64,000 nt of DNA from an uncultured Poribacteria bacterium (GCA_958296125.1 OY282444.1:2165940-2229939); one strand, 5' to 3'. Shown: positions 26,687 through 37,040, counted from the first letter of the stretch. The notes: generated by a model not told the origin, from the letters alone. Translations and numbers: made by a program.

Positions 26687-27481
26687 ATGAAGAATCGTTT
26701 CGGCTTTGATGTTTCGGGCCAACCTATTGAGGACTTGATTCGCTGGGCAGCCCAAAACGATTTTTGTTACATCGATTTTCAGGCGGATTTGTCCCCGAAT
26801 GACATCGCCTCATTCGACACCGCTCGTGTTCGGACTGTTCGAGACCTCTGTGAAACGCATCATATCGCCATCGGCATCCATCCATCGTCTGCAATAAATA
26901 ACGCCGAGTATGTGCCTATCATGGCGGAAGCGGTAGACGAATACCTATTTTCTAACCTCGACCTGGCCGCTCGACTCGGCTGCGGTTGGCTCATCGGGCA
27001 TGGGGGGTATCATTTCGGTGATAGCCCACGACGGCGGGAGGTGGCTGTTGAACGGATGAAGCGACTGGTGGACAGGGCAGAGCGGGCAAATGTTGTCATC
27101 TTCTTCGAGAACCACAACAAAGAGCCCGAACATGCTGAAATCCACTACATCCCGCACAACGTCGAAGAAACGCACTGGTTCTTTGATGCGATTCAATCGT
27201 CGCACTTTAAGTGGGCGTTCAATGTTGCCCACGGTCATCTCGTGCCCGAAGGTTGGCAAGGGTTCCTCGATGAGTTTGGCGTGGAGAATATCGGTCAGGT
27301 CCGCCTCAACGACAATACAGGCGATTATGAGGTGCATCTCGTCCCCGGTGAGGGGACTATTGACTTTGAAGCGTTGTTTGCGAGGCTGAAGGCGGATGGC
27401 TATTCCGACTGGTTCAGTCTCGGTTTTGGCAACAACGCGGATAAAGTGCGGGTGCGGGATTGGTTCGCGACTTTGGTGTGA
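26687..27481 (+). CDS. Sugar phosphate isomerase/epimerase-like TIM barrel protein
   Basis: This 264-aa protein belongs to the AP-endonuclease-2/xylose isomerase-like TIM barrel clan. It starts MKNRFGFDVSG and shows the typical metal-binding pattern: GIHPS, LIGHGGYH, FFENHNK (Glu), FNVAHGHL (Asp position replaced by Asn, followed by His), QVRLND and VPGEGTIDFEAL near the end. Such enzymes isomerise or epimerise sugars or inositols, or act as dehydratases. The length matches the family. AGAGGAG precedes the ATG. It may act with the two preceding enolase-superfamily enzymes, but the genes are 140-160 nt apart and could be separate transcripts. Confidence 0.8.
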   Translation: MKNRFGFDVSGQPIEDLIRWAAQNDFCYIDFQADLSPNDIASFDTARVRTVRDLCETHHIAIGIHPSSAINNAEYVPIMAEAVDEYLFSNLDLAARLGCGWLIGHGGYHFGDSPRRREVAVERMKRLVDRAERANVVIFFENHNKEPEHAEIHYIPHNVEETHWFFDAIQSSHFKWAFNVAHGHLVPEGWQGFLDEFGVENIGQVRLNDNTGDYEVHLVPGEGTIDFEALFARLKADGYSDWFSLGFGNNADKVRVRDWFATLV

Positions 27482-27631
27482 TAGAATCAACTCCCCATCC
27501 GCCCCCTTTCTCTTAATAGGGGCATTGGCTCATGTTTGCTTTTGGTGCTTTGCACTTTCTTTTTAATGATCCGGGGCATTTAGTCCGCCTGTAGGAGAGA
27601 TTTCCGAATCCTGACATTCTTAATTTTTTTC

Positions 27632-27660
27632 TTGACAGTTGTGGGTCTGAATGCTAACAT
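27632..27660 (+). promoter_or_regulatory. Strong sigma70-type promoter of tRNA-Pro and hom
   Basis: Consensus TTGACA at 27632-27637, 17-nt spacer, TAACAT at 27655-27660. It lies 32 nt upstream of the tRNA 5' end. Confidence 0.8.
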
Positions 27661-27691
27661 TTACCCGTATTATATCTGAAAGAATAATTGT

Positions 27692-27765
27692 CGGGGCGTA
27701 GCGCAGCCCGGAAGCGCGCTTGAATGGGGTTCAAGAGGTCGCTGGTTCAAATCCAGTCGCCCCGA
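27692..27765 (+). tRNA. tRNA-Pro (anticodon GGG)
   Basis: The 74-nt cloverleaf is complete. The acceptor stem is CGGGGCG/CGCCCCG with discriminator A. The D stem is GCGC/GCGC, the anticodon stem CTTGA/TCAAG with loop ATGGGGT (anticodon GGG, G37 as expected for tRNA-Pro), and the T arm GCTGG-TTCAAAT-CCAGT. CCA is not encoded. The hom gene begins 19 nt downstream, so the tRNA is likely cut from a transcript that also carries an mRNA. Confidence 0.97.
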
Positions 27766-27783
27766 TTTTATGGAGAGGTTGTA

Positions 27784-29106
27784 GTGGATAACGCCAGCAT
27801 CAATGTAGGGCTTCTTGGCTGGGGCACAGTCGGCACAGGTGTTTCCAAGATTTTGCTCAACCAGCGTAATCTGATTGAACAGAATGCCGGGATCCAACTC
27901 CGTCTAATCAAAATTGCGAAACGTTCGCTACCGGCATCTCGTCCGGGGGTTGAACTGGACGCGGCCTGTTTGACGACGGATCCCGCTGAGATTGTCGAGA
28001 ACCCTGAAATCGATATAGTTGTAGAGTTGATGGGTGGGACCGATGAAGCGCGTCTTTTAGTGACTCAAGCCATTCGCAACGGGAAGCACGTTGTGACGGC
28101 AAATAAGGCGTTGTTGGCAGCGCATGGATTTGAGCTCTTTCAACTTGCTGATAAGCATAACGTCAGTCTGAATTTCGAGGCGAGCGCGGCCGGGGGCATC
28201 CCAATTATCAAGACCCTACGGGAGAGTTTCGCCGCAAACCGCATTCACTCAATCTACGGCATCATCAACGGCACCTGCAACTACATCTTAACGGAAATGC
28301 ACGAAAGCGAAGTCAATTTTGACGAAGTGCTGAAAGATGCACAAGCCAAGGGGTATGCTGAGGCAGATCCGACATTTGATGTTGAAGGGATTGATGCCGC
28401 GCATAAACTGACCCTCCTCACTTCCCTCGCCTACGGTTTTGCCATGCCGATGGAGGGGGTTTACACGGAAGGTATCTCACACATCACGCCAACTGAGATT
28501 CAGTACGCTCGTGAACTCGGGTACGTAATCAAACTCCTTGCTATCGCAAAACTGAATCAAGACCGGGTTGAAACGCGTGTCCATCCGACGTTGGTGCCCG
28601 TACGCAGTATGATTGCAAATGTTGGTGGCGCATTCAACACCATCTGTGTCATTGGCGATGCCGTTGGTCCAACCCTATTCTATGGACAAGGTGCTGGCGA
28701 AATGCCAACAGCGAGTGCCGTTGTTGCTGATATTATCGACGCAGCGAAATCGATTAGCGGTAAGGTTAGATCTCAAGTCCCGCGCGGTTGGCTTTCCGGA
28801 TCGCAAGCCAACATTTCTCTCTGTCCCATTGATGACGTTCAAACCCGCTACTACGTCCGCCTTGTTGTCCTAGATCAGCCGGGGGTGTTAGCACAGATTA
28901 GCAATATCCTCGGAGAACACCGTATCAGCATCGCATCTGTCATCCAGAAAGAACGCCATGAAGTTGACGATACCGCTTCAATTGTTATCGTAACGCACAA
29001 GGCTGTTGAGAAAAACATGCAGATGGCAATCCAAGAGATTGATACACTTGATGTTGTCAAGGGGGCAAGCCGCCTGATCCGCATTGAAGAGGAAGTTGCA
29101 TTTTAA
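27784..29106 (+). CDS. hom: Homoserine dehydrogenase
   Basis: This 440-aa enzyme reduces aspartate semialdehyde to homoserine in threonine/methionine synthesis. It has the NAD(P) motif GLLGWGTVGTGV at the N-terminus, VTANKALLA near residue 105, and the catalytic region GIINGTCNYILTEM and YAEADPTFDVEGIDAAHK in the middle. A C-terminal ACT domain (YYVRLVVLDQPGVLAQI onward) points to allosteric control, probably by threonine. GTG at 27784 is chosen because GGAGAGG lies 5 nt upstream; earlier in-frame starts fall within the tRNA. thrC follows after 14 nt. Confidence 0.95.
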   Translation: MDNASINVGLLGWGTVGTGVSKILLNQRNLIEQNAGIQLRLIKIAKRSLPASRPGVELDAACLTTDPAEIVENPEIDIVVELMGGTDEARLLVTQAIRNGKHVVTANKALLAAHGFELFQLADKHNVSLNFEASAAGGIPIIKTLRESFAANRIHSIYGIINGTCNYILTEMHESEVNFDEVLKDAQAKGYAEADPTFDVEGIDAAHKLTLLTSLAYGFAMPMEGVYTEGISHITPTEIQYARELGYVIKLLAIAKLNQDRVETRVHPTLVPVRSMIANVGGAFNTICVIGDAVGPTLFYGQGAGEMPTASAVVADIIDAAKSISGKVRSQVPRGWLSGSQANISLCPIDDVQTRYYVRLVVLDQPGVLAQISNILGEHRISIASVIQKERHEVDDTASIVIVTHKAVEKNMQMAIQEIDTLDVVKGASRLIRIEEEVAF

Positions 29107-29120
29107 GGAAATCGCAGCGA

Positions 29121-30182
29121 ATGATTTGGAAGGGTGTCATTCATCACTACCGTGCATATCTACCGGTCACATCAGAGACCCCGGTTATTACACTCAAGGA
29201 AGGGAATACGCCCCTCATTGAAGCGACAAACTTAAATGAGGCAATCGGTAGCGACCTGCACATCCACCTGAAATACGAAGGGTTAAATTCGACAGGTTCC
29301 TTCAAAGATCGGGGCATGACCGTTGCTATCTCTAAATCCGTTGAGGATGGTGCCCACGCGGTAATGTGTGCCTCAACTGGCAACACATCGGCATCTGCCG
29401 CTGCCTACGCTGCCAAAGCAAAATTGAGATGTATTGTGCTCGTTCCAAAAGGGGAAATTGCTCTTGGGAAATTGGCACAGGCGTTGATGCACGGTGCAAA
29501 AGTCCTCGCGGTTGATGGAAATTTCGACAAGGCACTTCAGCTCGTGCGAGACATTACCGAAAAACACCCGGTTCATCTGGTGAATTCGCTTAACCCCTAT
29601 CGCATTGAAGGGCAGAAGACGGGTGCCTTTGAAATTATCGACCACCTCGGTTTTGCTCCTGATTATCAAGCGATGCCCGTCGGCAACGCAGGGAATATTA
29701 CCGCTTATTGGAAAGGATACAAAGAATATTACGACTGTGGCAAGGCGGATAGCCTTCCTAAAATGCTCGGCTTTCAGGCATATCGAGCGGCACCGATAGT
29801 TTTAGGCTATCCTATTGAGAAACCGCAGACAGTCGCCAGCGCAATTAAAATTGGGAATCCTGCAAGTTGGCGGGCTGCGGAGGAAGCGCGCGATGAATCG
29901 AAAGGTTTAATCGATCGAGTATCGGACGACGAAATCTTGCAAGCCTACCAGATGCTCGCAAAATTAGAGGGATTGTTCGTCGAACCTGCCTCGGCGGCCT
30001 CTGTCGCTGGCATCATCAAGTTGAATCAGAGCGGATATTTCGAGCCGGGCTCTACGATTGTTTGCATCCTGACCGGACATGGCTTGAAGGATCCGGACGC
30101 TGCGCTAGGGGAAATCGGGGGAGAGCCAATTACGGTGCCTACGAGCGAAGCTGCAATCCTCAAGTACGTTTATGAAGCGTGA
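29121..30182 (+). CDS. thrC: Threonine synthase
   Basis: This 353-aa PLP enzyme converts O-phosphohomoserine to threonine. The PLP-binding Lys is in STGSFKDRGM near residue 60, ASTGNTSASAAAYAAKA is the phosphate-side helix, and MPVGNAGNITAYWKGY and CILTGHGLKDPDA are family signatures. The length matches the short bacterial (ThrC2, Bacillus-type) form. It lies directly downstream of hom and upstream of lysC, a complete homoserine-to-threonine branch. Confidence 0.95.
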   Translation: MIWKGVIHHYRAYLPVTSETPVITLKEGNTPLIEATNLNEAIGSDLHIHLKYEGLNSTGSFKDRGMTVAISKSVEDGAHAVMCASTGNTSASAAAYAAKAKLRCIVLVPKGEIALGKLAQALMHGAKVLAVDGNFDKALQLVRDITEKHPVHLVNSLNPYRIEGQKTGAFEIIDHLGFAPDYQAMPVGNAGNITAYWKGYKEYYDCGKADSLPKMLGFQAYRAAPIVLGYPIEKPQTVASAIKIGNPASWRAAEEARDESKGLIDRVSDDEILQAYQMLAKLEGLFVEPASAASVAGIIKLNQSGYFEPGSTIVCILTGHGLKDPDAALGEIGGEPITVPTSEAAILKYVYEA

Positions 30183-30275
30183 GCGGCGTGAGACACATAC
30201 GGCTTACGCACCTCAGTTTGTACGGACAGCTACTAAATCGCCCGACAACAAAAAGTATAAAAGAGGTTGGTAAGC

Positions 30276-31499
30276 GTGGGAATCATTGTCCAAAAATTTG
30301 GTGGAAGCTCCGTCGCGGATGCTGCAAAGATTAAAAATGTTGCCAAGCGAATCGCACTGACACACGAGCAAGGATACTCTGTCGTTGTCGCTGTTTCCGC
30401 TATGGGAAATACGACTGACAACCTGATCCAACTTGCCCATAAGATCTCTGCAAATCCTCCTGAACGGGAACTCGATATGCTGCTGTCCACCGGTGAACAG
30501 GTCTCGATTGCCCTGTTAGCGATGGCGGTGTCAGAACTTGGCTATCAAGCAATCTCCCTCACAGGAACGCAGGTCGGCATCATCACCAATGGTTTTTATA
30601 GCAATGCCCGAATTAAGAGCATCAACAAAGAGCGCATCCTGTCGGAACTTGAGCGTGGCAGGATTGTTATATTAGCGGGCTTTCAGGGAGTAACCATTGA
30701 TAACGAGATTACGACCCTCGGACGGGGTGCATCCGACACCACTGCTGTTGCCATTGCCGCAACGTTAGGGGCTGATCGTTGCGAAATTTATACGGATGTA
30801 GAGGGGGTTTACACGGCAGACCCCCGTATCGTTCCAAATGCCCGTAAGCACGATCGGATCACCCATGATGAAATGCTTGAGATGGCGAGGCTCGGTGCGA
30901 AAGTTTTGCACTCCCGATGCGTAGAGCTTGGGAAGAAATTTAATGTCCATCTTTGCGTCCGCTCTAGCTTCAGTGAAGCCGAAGGGACAATGGTGGTAAA
31001 GGAAGACGAGATGATAGAAGAAGTTGTCGTCAGCGCGGTGACCTCTGAGAAAGATCAGGCAAAGGTATCGCTGCTCGGTGTGCCGGACATACCAGGGATC
31101 GCGGCGCGTATTTTTCAGGCAGTTGCTGATGCTCACATCAGTATTGATATGGTCATCCAGACGACAAATCCGGGGGGTACAGCCGACATCGCGTTTACAG
31201 TTACTGAGAAGGACCTACAAGCAACAATTAAAATTATCGAAGGCCTCAAAAGCGAAATTGGTTTCGCCAGCGTTAGCCCGGACAAAAACATTGCACAGGT
31301 GTCGTTAGTCGGAATTGGGATGAAGAGTCATGCGGGTATCGCTGCGCGAATGTTCCAAGCCCTCGCTGATGCAAATATCAACATTCAGATGATCAGCTCT
31401 TCGGAAATTACGATTTCTTGTGTGATTGATGAGCGTGAAACGGAACGTGCCGTGTGCACAATTCACGATCGATTTGAACTCGGAGGCACTGCTTCGTGA
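30276..31499 (+). CDS. lysC: Aspartate kinase
   Basis: This 407-aa enzyme phosphorylates aspartate, the first step of the Lys/Thr/Met pathway. It shows [13 protein letters not shown] at the N-terminus, [22 protein letters not shown] in two parts near residue 140, and [15 protein letters not shown]. Two C-terminal ACT domains (about residues 265-407) predict feedback control by lysine and/or threonine. GTG at 30276 is preferred, with AAGAGG 9 nt upstream, over the in-frame TTG at 30267. The stop overlaps the next start (GTGA). A half-end of the MITE-like element lies just upstream near 30200. Confidence 0.95.
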   Translation: MGIIVQKFGGSSVADAAKIKNVAKRIALTHEQGYSVVVAVSAMGNTTDNLIQLAHKISANPPERELDMLLSTGEQVSIALLAMAVSELGYQAISLTGTQVGIITNGFYSNARIKSINKERILSELERGRIVILAGFQGVTIDNEITTLGRGASDTTAVAIAATLGADRCEIYTDVEGVYTADPRIVPNARKHDRITHDEMLEMARLGAKVLHSRCVELGKKFNVHLCVRSSFSEAEGTMVVKEDEMIEEVVVSAVTSEKDQAKVSLLGVPDIPGIAARIFQAVADAHISIDMVIQTTNPGGTADIAFTVTEKDLQATIKIIEGLKSEIGFASVSPDKNIAQVSLVGIGMKSHAGIAARMFQALADANINIQMISSSEITISCVIDERETERAVCTIHDRFELGGTAS

Positions 31500-32041
31500 A
31501 AACGCTCGAATTCATTGTTAGGGAAATCTCTGACAACCAATCCGCACGACATGAGGTTTGGGTTCCGCCTGCAGAAATCGACTTAGAGCTAGAAGAAGCA
31601 CAGTTTGTTGGAGAGATTCACGGACATCTACAACTCTCACGCCGCGCGGAGGATGTTTACGTGAAAGGAAGTTTTTCAACGTCGGTTGAGGTCGAATGTC
31701 GTTGCTGTGTCGAATCATTCACAACCAGCATTTTGGGGGATATTGAAGTCCAGTTTTGTCCAGCAGATGCGACTACCCCCTCAGCCCCATGGCAAGCGGA
31801 TACCGGCGAGCGGTATTATTTGGGAGATACAATCGATTTATCAGAGGAAGTCCGGCAAAGCCTCATACTTGAAATTCCCAATTGGCCCCTCTGTTCGGAA
31901 ACGTGCAAGGGACTCTGTCCGCAATGTGGAGAAAATCTCAACGTTACTGACTGCGGTTGTCAGATCGCCGAGGAGGCCTCCTCTCCATTTGCTGCTTTGG
32001 CAGATCTATTAGATCGGTCTGATCGCGCGCTCGAAAGTTGA
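31496..32041 (+). CDS. yceD: YceD/DUF177 family protein
   Basis: This 181-aa protein is the usual partner of rpmF. Family members are thought to act in large-subunit rRNA accumulation. The central [10 protein letters not shown] and the C-terminal zinc-binding-like cluster ([18 protein letters not shown], then DCGC) are typical. It starts at a GTG overlapping the lysC stop by 4 nt, so its translation is coupled to the amino-acid operon. rpmF follows after 50 nt. Confidence 0.85.
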   Translation: MKTLEFIVREISDNQSARHEVWVPPAEIDLELEEAQFVGEIHGHLQLSRRAEDVYVKGSFSTSVEVECRCCVESFTTSILGDIEVQFCPADATTPSAPWQADTGERYYLGDTIDLSEEVRQSLILEIPNWPLCSETCKGLCPQCGENLNVTDCGCQIAEEASSPFAALADLLDRSDRALES

Positions 32042-32091
32042 CTTCTCTGATTCTAAAATATATAATTTATACGCTGATAAGGAGATGACCT

Positions 32092-32277
32092 ATGGCACAT
32101 CCAAAACGTCGAACTTCAAAATCAAAAAAGCGGATGCGAAGAAGCCACCATGCACTTGGGGAAAAATTTGTTTCAACATGTCCTCACTGTTCAGAGACAA
32201 TCCTATCTCATCGTGTTTGTCCGAGCTGTGGCTACTATAACGGGCGGGTTGTGGTGAAAACAGCTGAGGAAGCCTAA
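32092..32277 (+). CDS. rpmF: 50S ribosomal protein L32
   Basis: This 61-aa protein begins AHPKRRTSKSKKRMRRSHHA, the conserved L32 start, and has two Cys pairs (CPHCS and CPSCGYY) for zinc. An SD (AAGGAGATGACCT) precedes the ATG. It has the standard position between yceD and the fab genes, but plsX, often found between rpmF and fabH, is absent. Confidence 0.97.
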   Translation: MAHPKRRTSKSKKRMRRSHHALGEKFVSTCPHCSETILSHRVCPSCGYYNGRVVVKTAEEA

Positions 32278-32322
32278 TCCAATACTATAACCAAAATCAA
32301 CTTCAATAAGGATGCTATCGTA

Positions 32323-33312
32323 ATGGCTCGACATGCAGTAATTACCGGAACGGGTTCATACCTGCCGGAGGGGATTTTAACAAACTTTGACCTAGAAAAG
32401 CGGGTTGATACTAGCGATGAATGGATCCGTCAGCGAACTGGTATTGTCGAGCGGCGTATCGCCGATCCCGATATGGCAACCTCGGATTTATGTATTCGAG
32501 CAGCTCGCCAAGCTATTAAAGCTGCTGAGGTGGATCCACTTGATGTTGACATGGTCATTGTTGGTACTGCGACCCCTGATACATTTTTTCCTTCAACAGC
32601 GTGTTATGTGCAGCAAGGCATTGGTGCCAAAAATGCCTGTGCTTTCGATCTTTCGGCGGCTTGTGCGGGATTTATCTATGGACTTGACGTTGCCGACAGT
32701 ATGATTCACTCCGGGCGTTATCAAACAATTCTAGTCGTTGGTGGAGAAGTTTTTAATAAAATTCTCGATTGGGAAGACAGGGACACCTGCGTTTTGTTCG
32801 GAGATGCGGCAGGGGCTGCAATCGTGCAGGGGACAGATGAGGCAAAAGGGATTCTGGCATCTTATATTGGATCCGATGGTGATTATGCCGATCCAGATCT
32901 GCTTGGAATGCCCGCTGGTGGCACACGCCTTCCGGCAAGCTATGAGACCATTGATAACAGAATGCACTCGATTAAAATGCGTGGGCGGGAGGTATTCAAA
33001 CTCGGCACCCGTATTATGCCAGAAGCCGCTCAACGTGTATTAGACATGGCAGGAGTAACGATTGATGAAATCGATCTGCTTATCCCGCATCAGGCGAATA
33101 TCCGCATCATCGAAGCTGTCGGCGAGCGGATTGGAATTGCCCCAGAAAAAGTCTATGTCAATGTTGATAAGTACGGAAATACCTCTGCTGCCACTACAAT
33201 CGTTGCACTTGACGAAGCCCTCCGGTCCGGACGGGTTAAACCGGGCGACTTAGTGTTGCTAGTTACATTCGGTGCCGGACTGACGTGGGGAAGCACCCTG
33301 ATTAAAATCTAA
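32323..33312 (+). CDS. fabH: 3-oxoacyl-ACP synthase III
   Basis: This 329-aa condensing enzyme starts fatty-acid synthesis from acetyl-CoA and malonyl-ACP. The catalytic triad is visible: Cys in LSAACAGFIYGLD (about residue 113), His in IPHQANIRI and Asn in YGNTSAATT. The C-terminal VTFGAGLTWGSTLIKI is typical. It lies first in the fabH-fabD-fabG-acpP-fabF cluster. Confidence 0.97.
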   Translation: MARHAVITGTGSYLPEGILTNFDLEKRVDTSDEWIRQRTGIVERRIADPDMATSDLCIRAARQAIKAAEVDPLDVDMVIVGTATPDTFFPSTACYVQQGIGAKNACAFDLSAACAGFIYGLDVADSMIHSGRYQTILVVGGEVFNKILDWEDRDTCVLFGDAAGAAIVQGTDEAKGILASYIGSDGDYADPDLLGMPAGGTRLPASYETIDNRMHSIKMRGREVFKLGTRIMPEAAQRVLDMAGVTIDEIDLLIPHQANIRIIEAVGERIGIAPEKVYVNVDKYGNTSAATTIVALDEALRSGRVKPGDLVLLVTFGAGLTWGSTLIKI

Positions 33313-33334
33313 ACGAAACAGAGATTTAGGGGTC

Positions 33335-34345
33335 ATGTCTGATATGATTGAAGCCTCGCTAAGAGACGCATTTGCTTTCCTCTTCCCCGGTCAAGGTTCT
33401 CAAAAAGTGGGAATGGGGTTGGAGCTTTCCCAAGAATACGCCACAGCTCGTGCAGTCTTTGACGAGGCGGACGCGATCTTGAATCGGAAGTTAAGCCAAC
33501 TCTGCTTTGAGGGACCCGCGGAAGCACTAAAACAGACGGATAATACACAACTAGCGATTCTCACATGCAGTGTTGCGGCATTGCGAGTCTTGAGCGAACA
33601 CGGAATTACACCCCAAGCTGTTGCTGGTCATAGCCTCGGAGAGTATTCCGCCCTTGTTGCGGCAAACGTGCTAACCTTCTCAGACGCGCTGAAGTTGGTT
33701 GAATATCGGGCACAGGTCATGGCGGAAGCTTCCCAGCAGCAAGATTGCACCATGGCTGCAATTTTAGGGTTGGAGGAAGCAATGTTACAAGATTTCTGTG
33801 AAGCTGCTTCGTCTGCCAAAATAACCTCCACGGGTCAGGAGGTAAGTAACGGTGTGGCTCAAATCGCAAACTACAACTGTCCTGGGCAACTAATTGTTTC
33901 TGGTGACACCGCTGCTGTTGAACAGGTCATGGATAGTGCGAAAGCTGCCGGTGCCAGACGTTGCCGCCGACTTGAGGTGAGTGGCGCATTTCATTCTTCC
34001 TTGATGGCACCTGCACAAGAACAACTTCAAACTGTAATTGATGATTTCCAATTCAACGATCCAAGTATTGGAGTGGTTGCTAATGTAACGGGTGAATTTG
34101 TGCAAGCTGTAGATGAAATTCGTCGTCTGTTGATAGCGCAAGTGACGACCACTGTCCAGTGGGAGCGGTCAATACGAACTATCGGAGCCGCCGGTATCTC
34201 GCACTTTGTGGAAGTAGGCCCCGGGATAGTGCTTTCTGGACTGGTACGCCGCACCCTTCCGGAAGCGATTTGCCTGAATGTTGAAGATGCCAAGAGTCTT
34301 GATAAAGTAATAAGTATAGCGAGTGGCCCCTCACATGCAGGTTGA
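33335..34345 (+). CDS. fabD: Malonyl-CoA:ACP transacylase
   Basis: This 336-aa enzyme moves malonyl groups to ACP. FLFPGQGSQKVGMG lies at the N-terminus, the nucleophile elbow is GHSLGEYSALVAA, and the catalytic His is in GAFHSSLM. It is somewhat longer than E. coli FabD (309 aa) because of an insert, SAKITSTGQEVSNGV, after residue 150. AGGGG precedes the ATG closely; a second ATG three codons on is possible. Downstream, 190 nt separate it from fabG. Confidence 0.96.
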   Translation: MSDMIEASLRDAFAFLFPGQGSQKVGMGLELSQEYATARAVFDEADAILNRKLSQLCFEGPAEALKQTDNTQLAILTCSVAALRVLSEHGITPQAVAGHSLGEYSALVAANVLTFSDALKLVEYRAQVMAEASQQQDCTMAAILGLEEAMLQDFCEAASSAKITSTGQEVSNGVAQIANYNCPGQLIVSGDTAAVEQVMDSAKAAGARRCRRLEVSGAFHSSLMAPAQEQLQTVIDDFQFNDPSIGVVANVTGEFVQAVDEIRRLLIAQVTTTVQWERSIRTIGAAGISHFVEVGPGIVLSGLVRRTLPEAICLNVEDAKSLDKVISIASGPSHAG

Positions 34346-34536
34346 TGAATTCAGCGTGAGAGCAAAATTTTTCACACCCACTAAGAACGTATATGTGAAA
34401 AAATTGGGTTCTCGAACTTATTTTTACCGTCAATAGCCCAAAGCCAAGTCACGTAGGTGCAGCAGTTCGACCGATTTTACCTCAATACACAAGCATAAGT
34501 TATCTGACAGTGTACTAGGGTGAAAGGGATAATTAG
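34346..34536. other. fabD-fabG gap with an inverted repeat
   Basis: TTTTTCACA (near 34368-34376) and TGTGAAAAA (34394-34402) form a 9-bp inverted repeat with a 17-nt gap. It could be an operator or a weak hairpin. No gene is seen here. Confidence 0.3.
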
Positions 34537-35277
34537 ATGACACTTAAAGACAAAGTGGCAATTGTAACAGGCGCATCGCGTGGAATTGGGGAAGCGATTG
34601 CTCGCAAATTCTGTCAGGAAGGCGCAAGTGTGATGCTCTGTTCACGTTCCGCTGAATCAGTTGCTGCTATCGCTGAATCCCTTTCGGACGAAGGCGGAAA
34701 CGCAAAATCGACGCAAGCCGATATTTCCAACAAAGCCGATGTAGAGGCACTCGTGGATTTGACTCTGAAGGAATTTGACCGTGTCGACATTCTCGTGAAC
34801 AATGCCGGAATTACCCGCGATGCCTTGTTTATGCGAATGAAGGCTGAGGACTGGGAGACGGTTTTACAGACCAATCTCACAGGAACGGCATATTGCCTGC
34901 GTGCGGTTATTCGTTCGATGATACGCCAAAGAGGTGGACGCATCATTAATATTTCATCAGTGATCGGAATCGTAGGAAATGCCGGACAAGCCAACTATGC
35001 GGCTTCCAAAGCCGGGATAATTGGCTTGACGAAATCTGTTGCAAAAGAGGTTGGCAGCCGCGGTATCACGGTCAACGCAATCGCCCCCGGCTTTATCACA
35101 ACCGATATGACGGGAAAAATATCGGAAACAGATCAGCAGAAAATGCTAGAAATGATTCCAGCGGGTAGTTTCGGTACACCAGAGGATGTTGCAGAAGCTG
35201 CCCTGTTTTTAGCGTCGGATGCCGCCCGATACATCACAGGGCAGGCCATCCAAGTTGATGGCGGTATGTTTATGTAG
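34537..35277 (+). CDS. fabG: 3-oxoacyl-ACP reductase
   Basis: This 246-aa short-chain dehydrogenase uses NADPH to reduce 3-oxoacyl-ACP. It has TGASRGIGEAIA, NNAGITRD, Ser in NISSVIG, YAASKAG (Tyr-x-x-x-Lys) and NAIAPGFI. The length matches. It stands between fabD and acpP, the standard context that supports FabG over other SDR roles. Confidence 0.96.
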   Translation: MTLKDKVAIVTGASRGIGEAIARKFCQEGASVMLCSRSAESVAAIAESLSDEGGNAKSTQADISNKADVEALVDLTLKEFDRVDILVNNAGITRDALFMRMKAEDWETVLQTNLTGTAYCLRAVIRSMIRQRGGRIINISSVIGIVGNAGQANYAASKAGIIGLTKSVAKEVGSRGITVNAIAPGFITTDMTGKISETDQQKMLEMIPAGSFGTPEDVAEAALFLASDAARYITGQAIQVDGGMFM

Positions 35278-35322
35278 GTTAATCGATATACAATTTTTAA
35301 TGACTAGGAGGTTAATAAATCA

Positions 35323-35556
35323 ATGGCAGTAGATCAAGGTCGAATCATCAAAATGATTGCAGATCAGTTACAGATTGACGAAGAGCAGGTTAAACCTGAT
35401 GCCTCGTTTATGGATGATTTAGGTGCTGATTCGTTGGATACAGTGGAATTGATCATGGCACTTGAAGAGGAATTTGATATTGAAATTTCGGATAGTGAAG
35501 CTGAAAAGATTCGCACTGTGCAACAAGCATTTGATTACCTAGCTGAGAATGCCTAA
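35323..35556 (+). CDS. acpP: Acyl carrier protein
   Basis: This 77-aa acidic protein has the phosphopantetheine attachment Ser in [20 protein letters not shown] strong SD (AGGAGG) lies upstream. The short N-terminal [19 protein letters not shown] is typical of fatty-acid ACPs. Confidence 0.97.
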   Translation: MAVDQGRIIKMIADQLQIDEEQVKPDASFMDDLGADSLDTVELIMALEEEFDIEISDSEAEKIRTVQQAFDYLAENA

Positions 35557-35754
35557 CGGTTGTATTCGCTCAATTCGAGCGGTGCAGTTACCGGTCCGGT
35601 AGACGGTATTCTGCTCATTATTTGGGGAAGGTGTTCTATCACTAAATACGTGAGGCAATCTATTGCTTTGCTATAAGGCTTCTCACAGTGTGATAGCACA
35701 CATTCCCTTTCCACCAATCTATTCCTATATTTCTAAAACGAGAGAGGTATATCC

Positions 35755-36996
35755 GTGGGGGCTCGAGTCGTTATCACTGGAATAGGAGTTGTCTGTTCCG
35801 TTGGCAACTCTAAAGATGAGTTTTGGGAATCAATTGCGGCAGGCAAAAGCGGTATTGATCGGATTACACATTTCGATCCGCAAAGTTTTCGTACGCAAAT
35901 TGGAGGCGAGATCAAGGGGTTTACGCCGGAGGCGCATCTTCCACGGAAGGCTGTGGCGCGTTTGCCATTATTCATCCAATACGCACTGGTGGCCGCAATC
36001 CAAGCCCAACAAGATGCGGGGCTTGATCTTTCTTCAGTAGACCCTTACCGCGTTGGTGTCGGTGTCGGATCCGGAATCGGTGGCATCAGCGTTCTTGAAG
36101 AAAATTACCGAATCTTGCTCGAAAAAGGACCGAGAAGGGTCAGCCCGTTCTTTGTACCTTACGAGATTATTAACATGGCCGCTGGGCAGATCTCGATTCA
36201 TTTGAAACTCAAGGGGCCCAATTTCGCATCGGTTACCGCCTGTGCAACTGCGAACAACTCGATTGGGGAATCGTTCCGGATCATCCAACGGGGTGATGCC
36301 GATGTCATGTTTACCGGTGGCTCAGAAGCTGCAATCACCCCATTGAGCTATGCCGGCTTCTGCGCTATGCGTGCAATGTCTACGCGCAATGACGAACCGC
36401 AGCGGGCAAGCCGCCCATTTGATAAAAACCGCGATGGGTTTGTGATGAGCGAAGGGGCAGGTGTGCTAGTCTTGGAATCCCTCTCACACGCCTTGAAACG
36501 CAATACCCCTATCTATGGCGAGCTGGTTGGCTATGGGATGAGTGCTGATGCATATGATATGGTGCACCCGAGTGAAAATGGAGAAGGGGCTGCCAAGGCA
36601 ATGGAATTGGCACTCAGAGATGCCCAAATTGCACCGGAGGACGTTGATTATATCAATGCCCACGGGACCTCAACGCCAGTGGGCGATATTGCAGAAACTC
36701 TTGCCATTAAGGAGCTTTTTGGGGAACATGCCTACCGTCTCTCCCTGAGTGCAACGAAATCCATGATGGGCCACCTCCTCGGTGCCGCCGGGGCAGTTGA
36801 GTTAATTGTCTGTCTGTGTGCAATGGAAAACAGCTATATCCCCCCGACCATCAACTACGAAAACCCCGATCCAGATTGTGATTTGGATTGCGTGCCGAAT
36901 CAAGGACGATCTGCAGATATTCAAGTCGCATTGTCCAACGCCTTTGGTTTTGGCGGGCACAACACGGCTATTGCTGTCCGAAAATATGTGGCGTGA
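35755..36996 (+). CDS. fabF: 3-oxoacyl-ACP synthase II
   Basis: This 413-aa elongating ketosynthase has its catalytic Cys in [14 protein letters not shown] and two His in [11 protein letters not shown] and [23 protein letters not shown] is near the C-terminus. It starts with GTG, preceded by GAGAGG. A 198-nt gap from acpP has no gene. The stop codon lies in GTGGCGTGAAACGTGAG, which matches the heptad repeat words in reverse. Two tandem hairpins end the cluster. Confidence 0.96.
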   Translation: MGARVVITGIGVVCSVGNSKDEFWESIAAGKSGIDRITHFDPQSFRTQIGGEIKGFTPEAHLPRKAVARLPLFIQYALVAAIQAQQDAGLDLSSVDPYRVGVGVGSGIGGISVLEENYRILLEKGPRRVSPFFVPYEIINMAAGQISIHLKLKGPNFASVTACATANNSIGESFRIIQRGDADVMFTGGSEAAITPLSYAGFCAMRAMSTRNDEPQRASRPFDKNRDGFVMSEGAGVLVLESLSHALKRNTPIYGELVGYGMSADAYDMVHPSENGEGAAKAMELALRDAQIAPEDVDYINAHGTSTPVGDIAETLAIKELFGEHAYRLSLSATKSMMGHLLGAAGAVELIVCLCAMENSYIPPTINYENPDPDCDLDCVPNQGRSADIQVALSNAFGFGGHNTAIAVRKYVA

Positions 36997-37005
36997 AACG
37001 TGAGC

Positions 37006-37040
37006 CTCTGTTAGGCACAACCTAACAGAGATTCATTTTT
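37006..37040. terminator. Rho-independent terminator after fabF
   Basis: A perfect 10-bp stem CTCTGTTAGG/CCTAACAGAG with loop CACAA (37006-37030) is followed by ATTCATTTTT. It is the first of two tandem hairpins. Confidence 0.8.
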
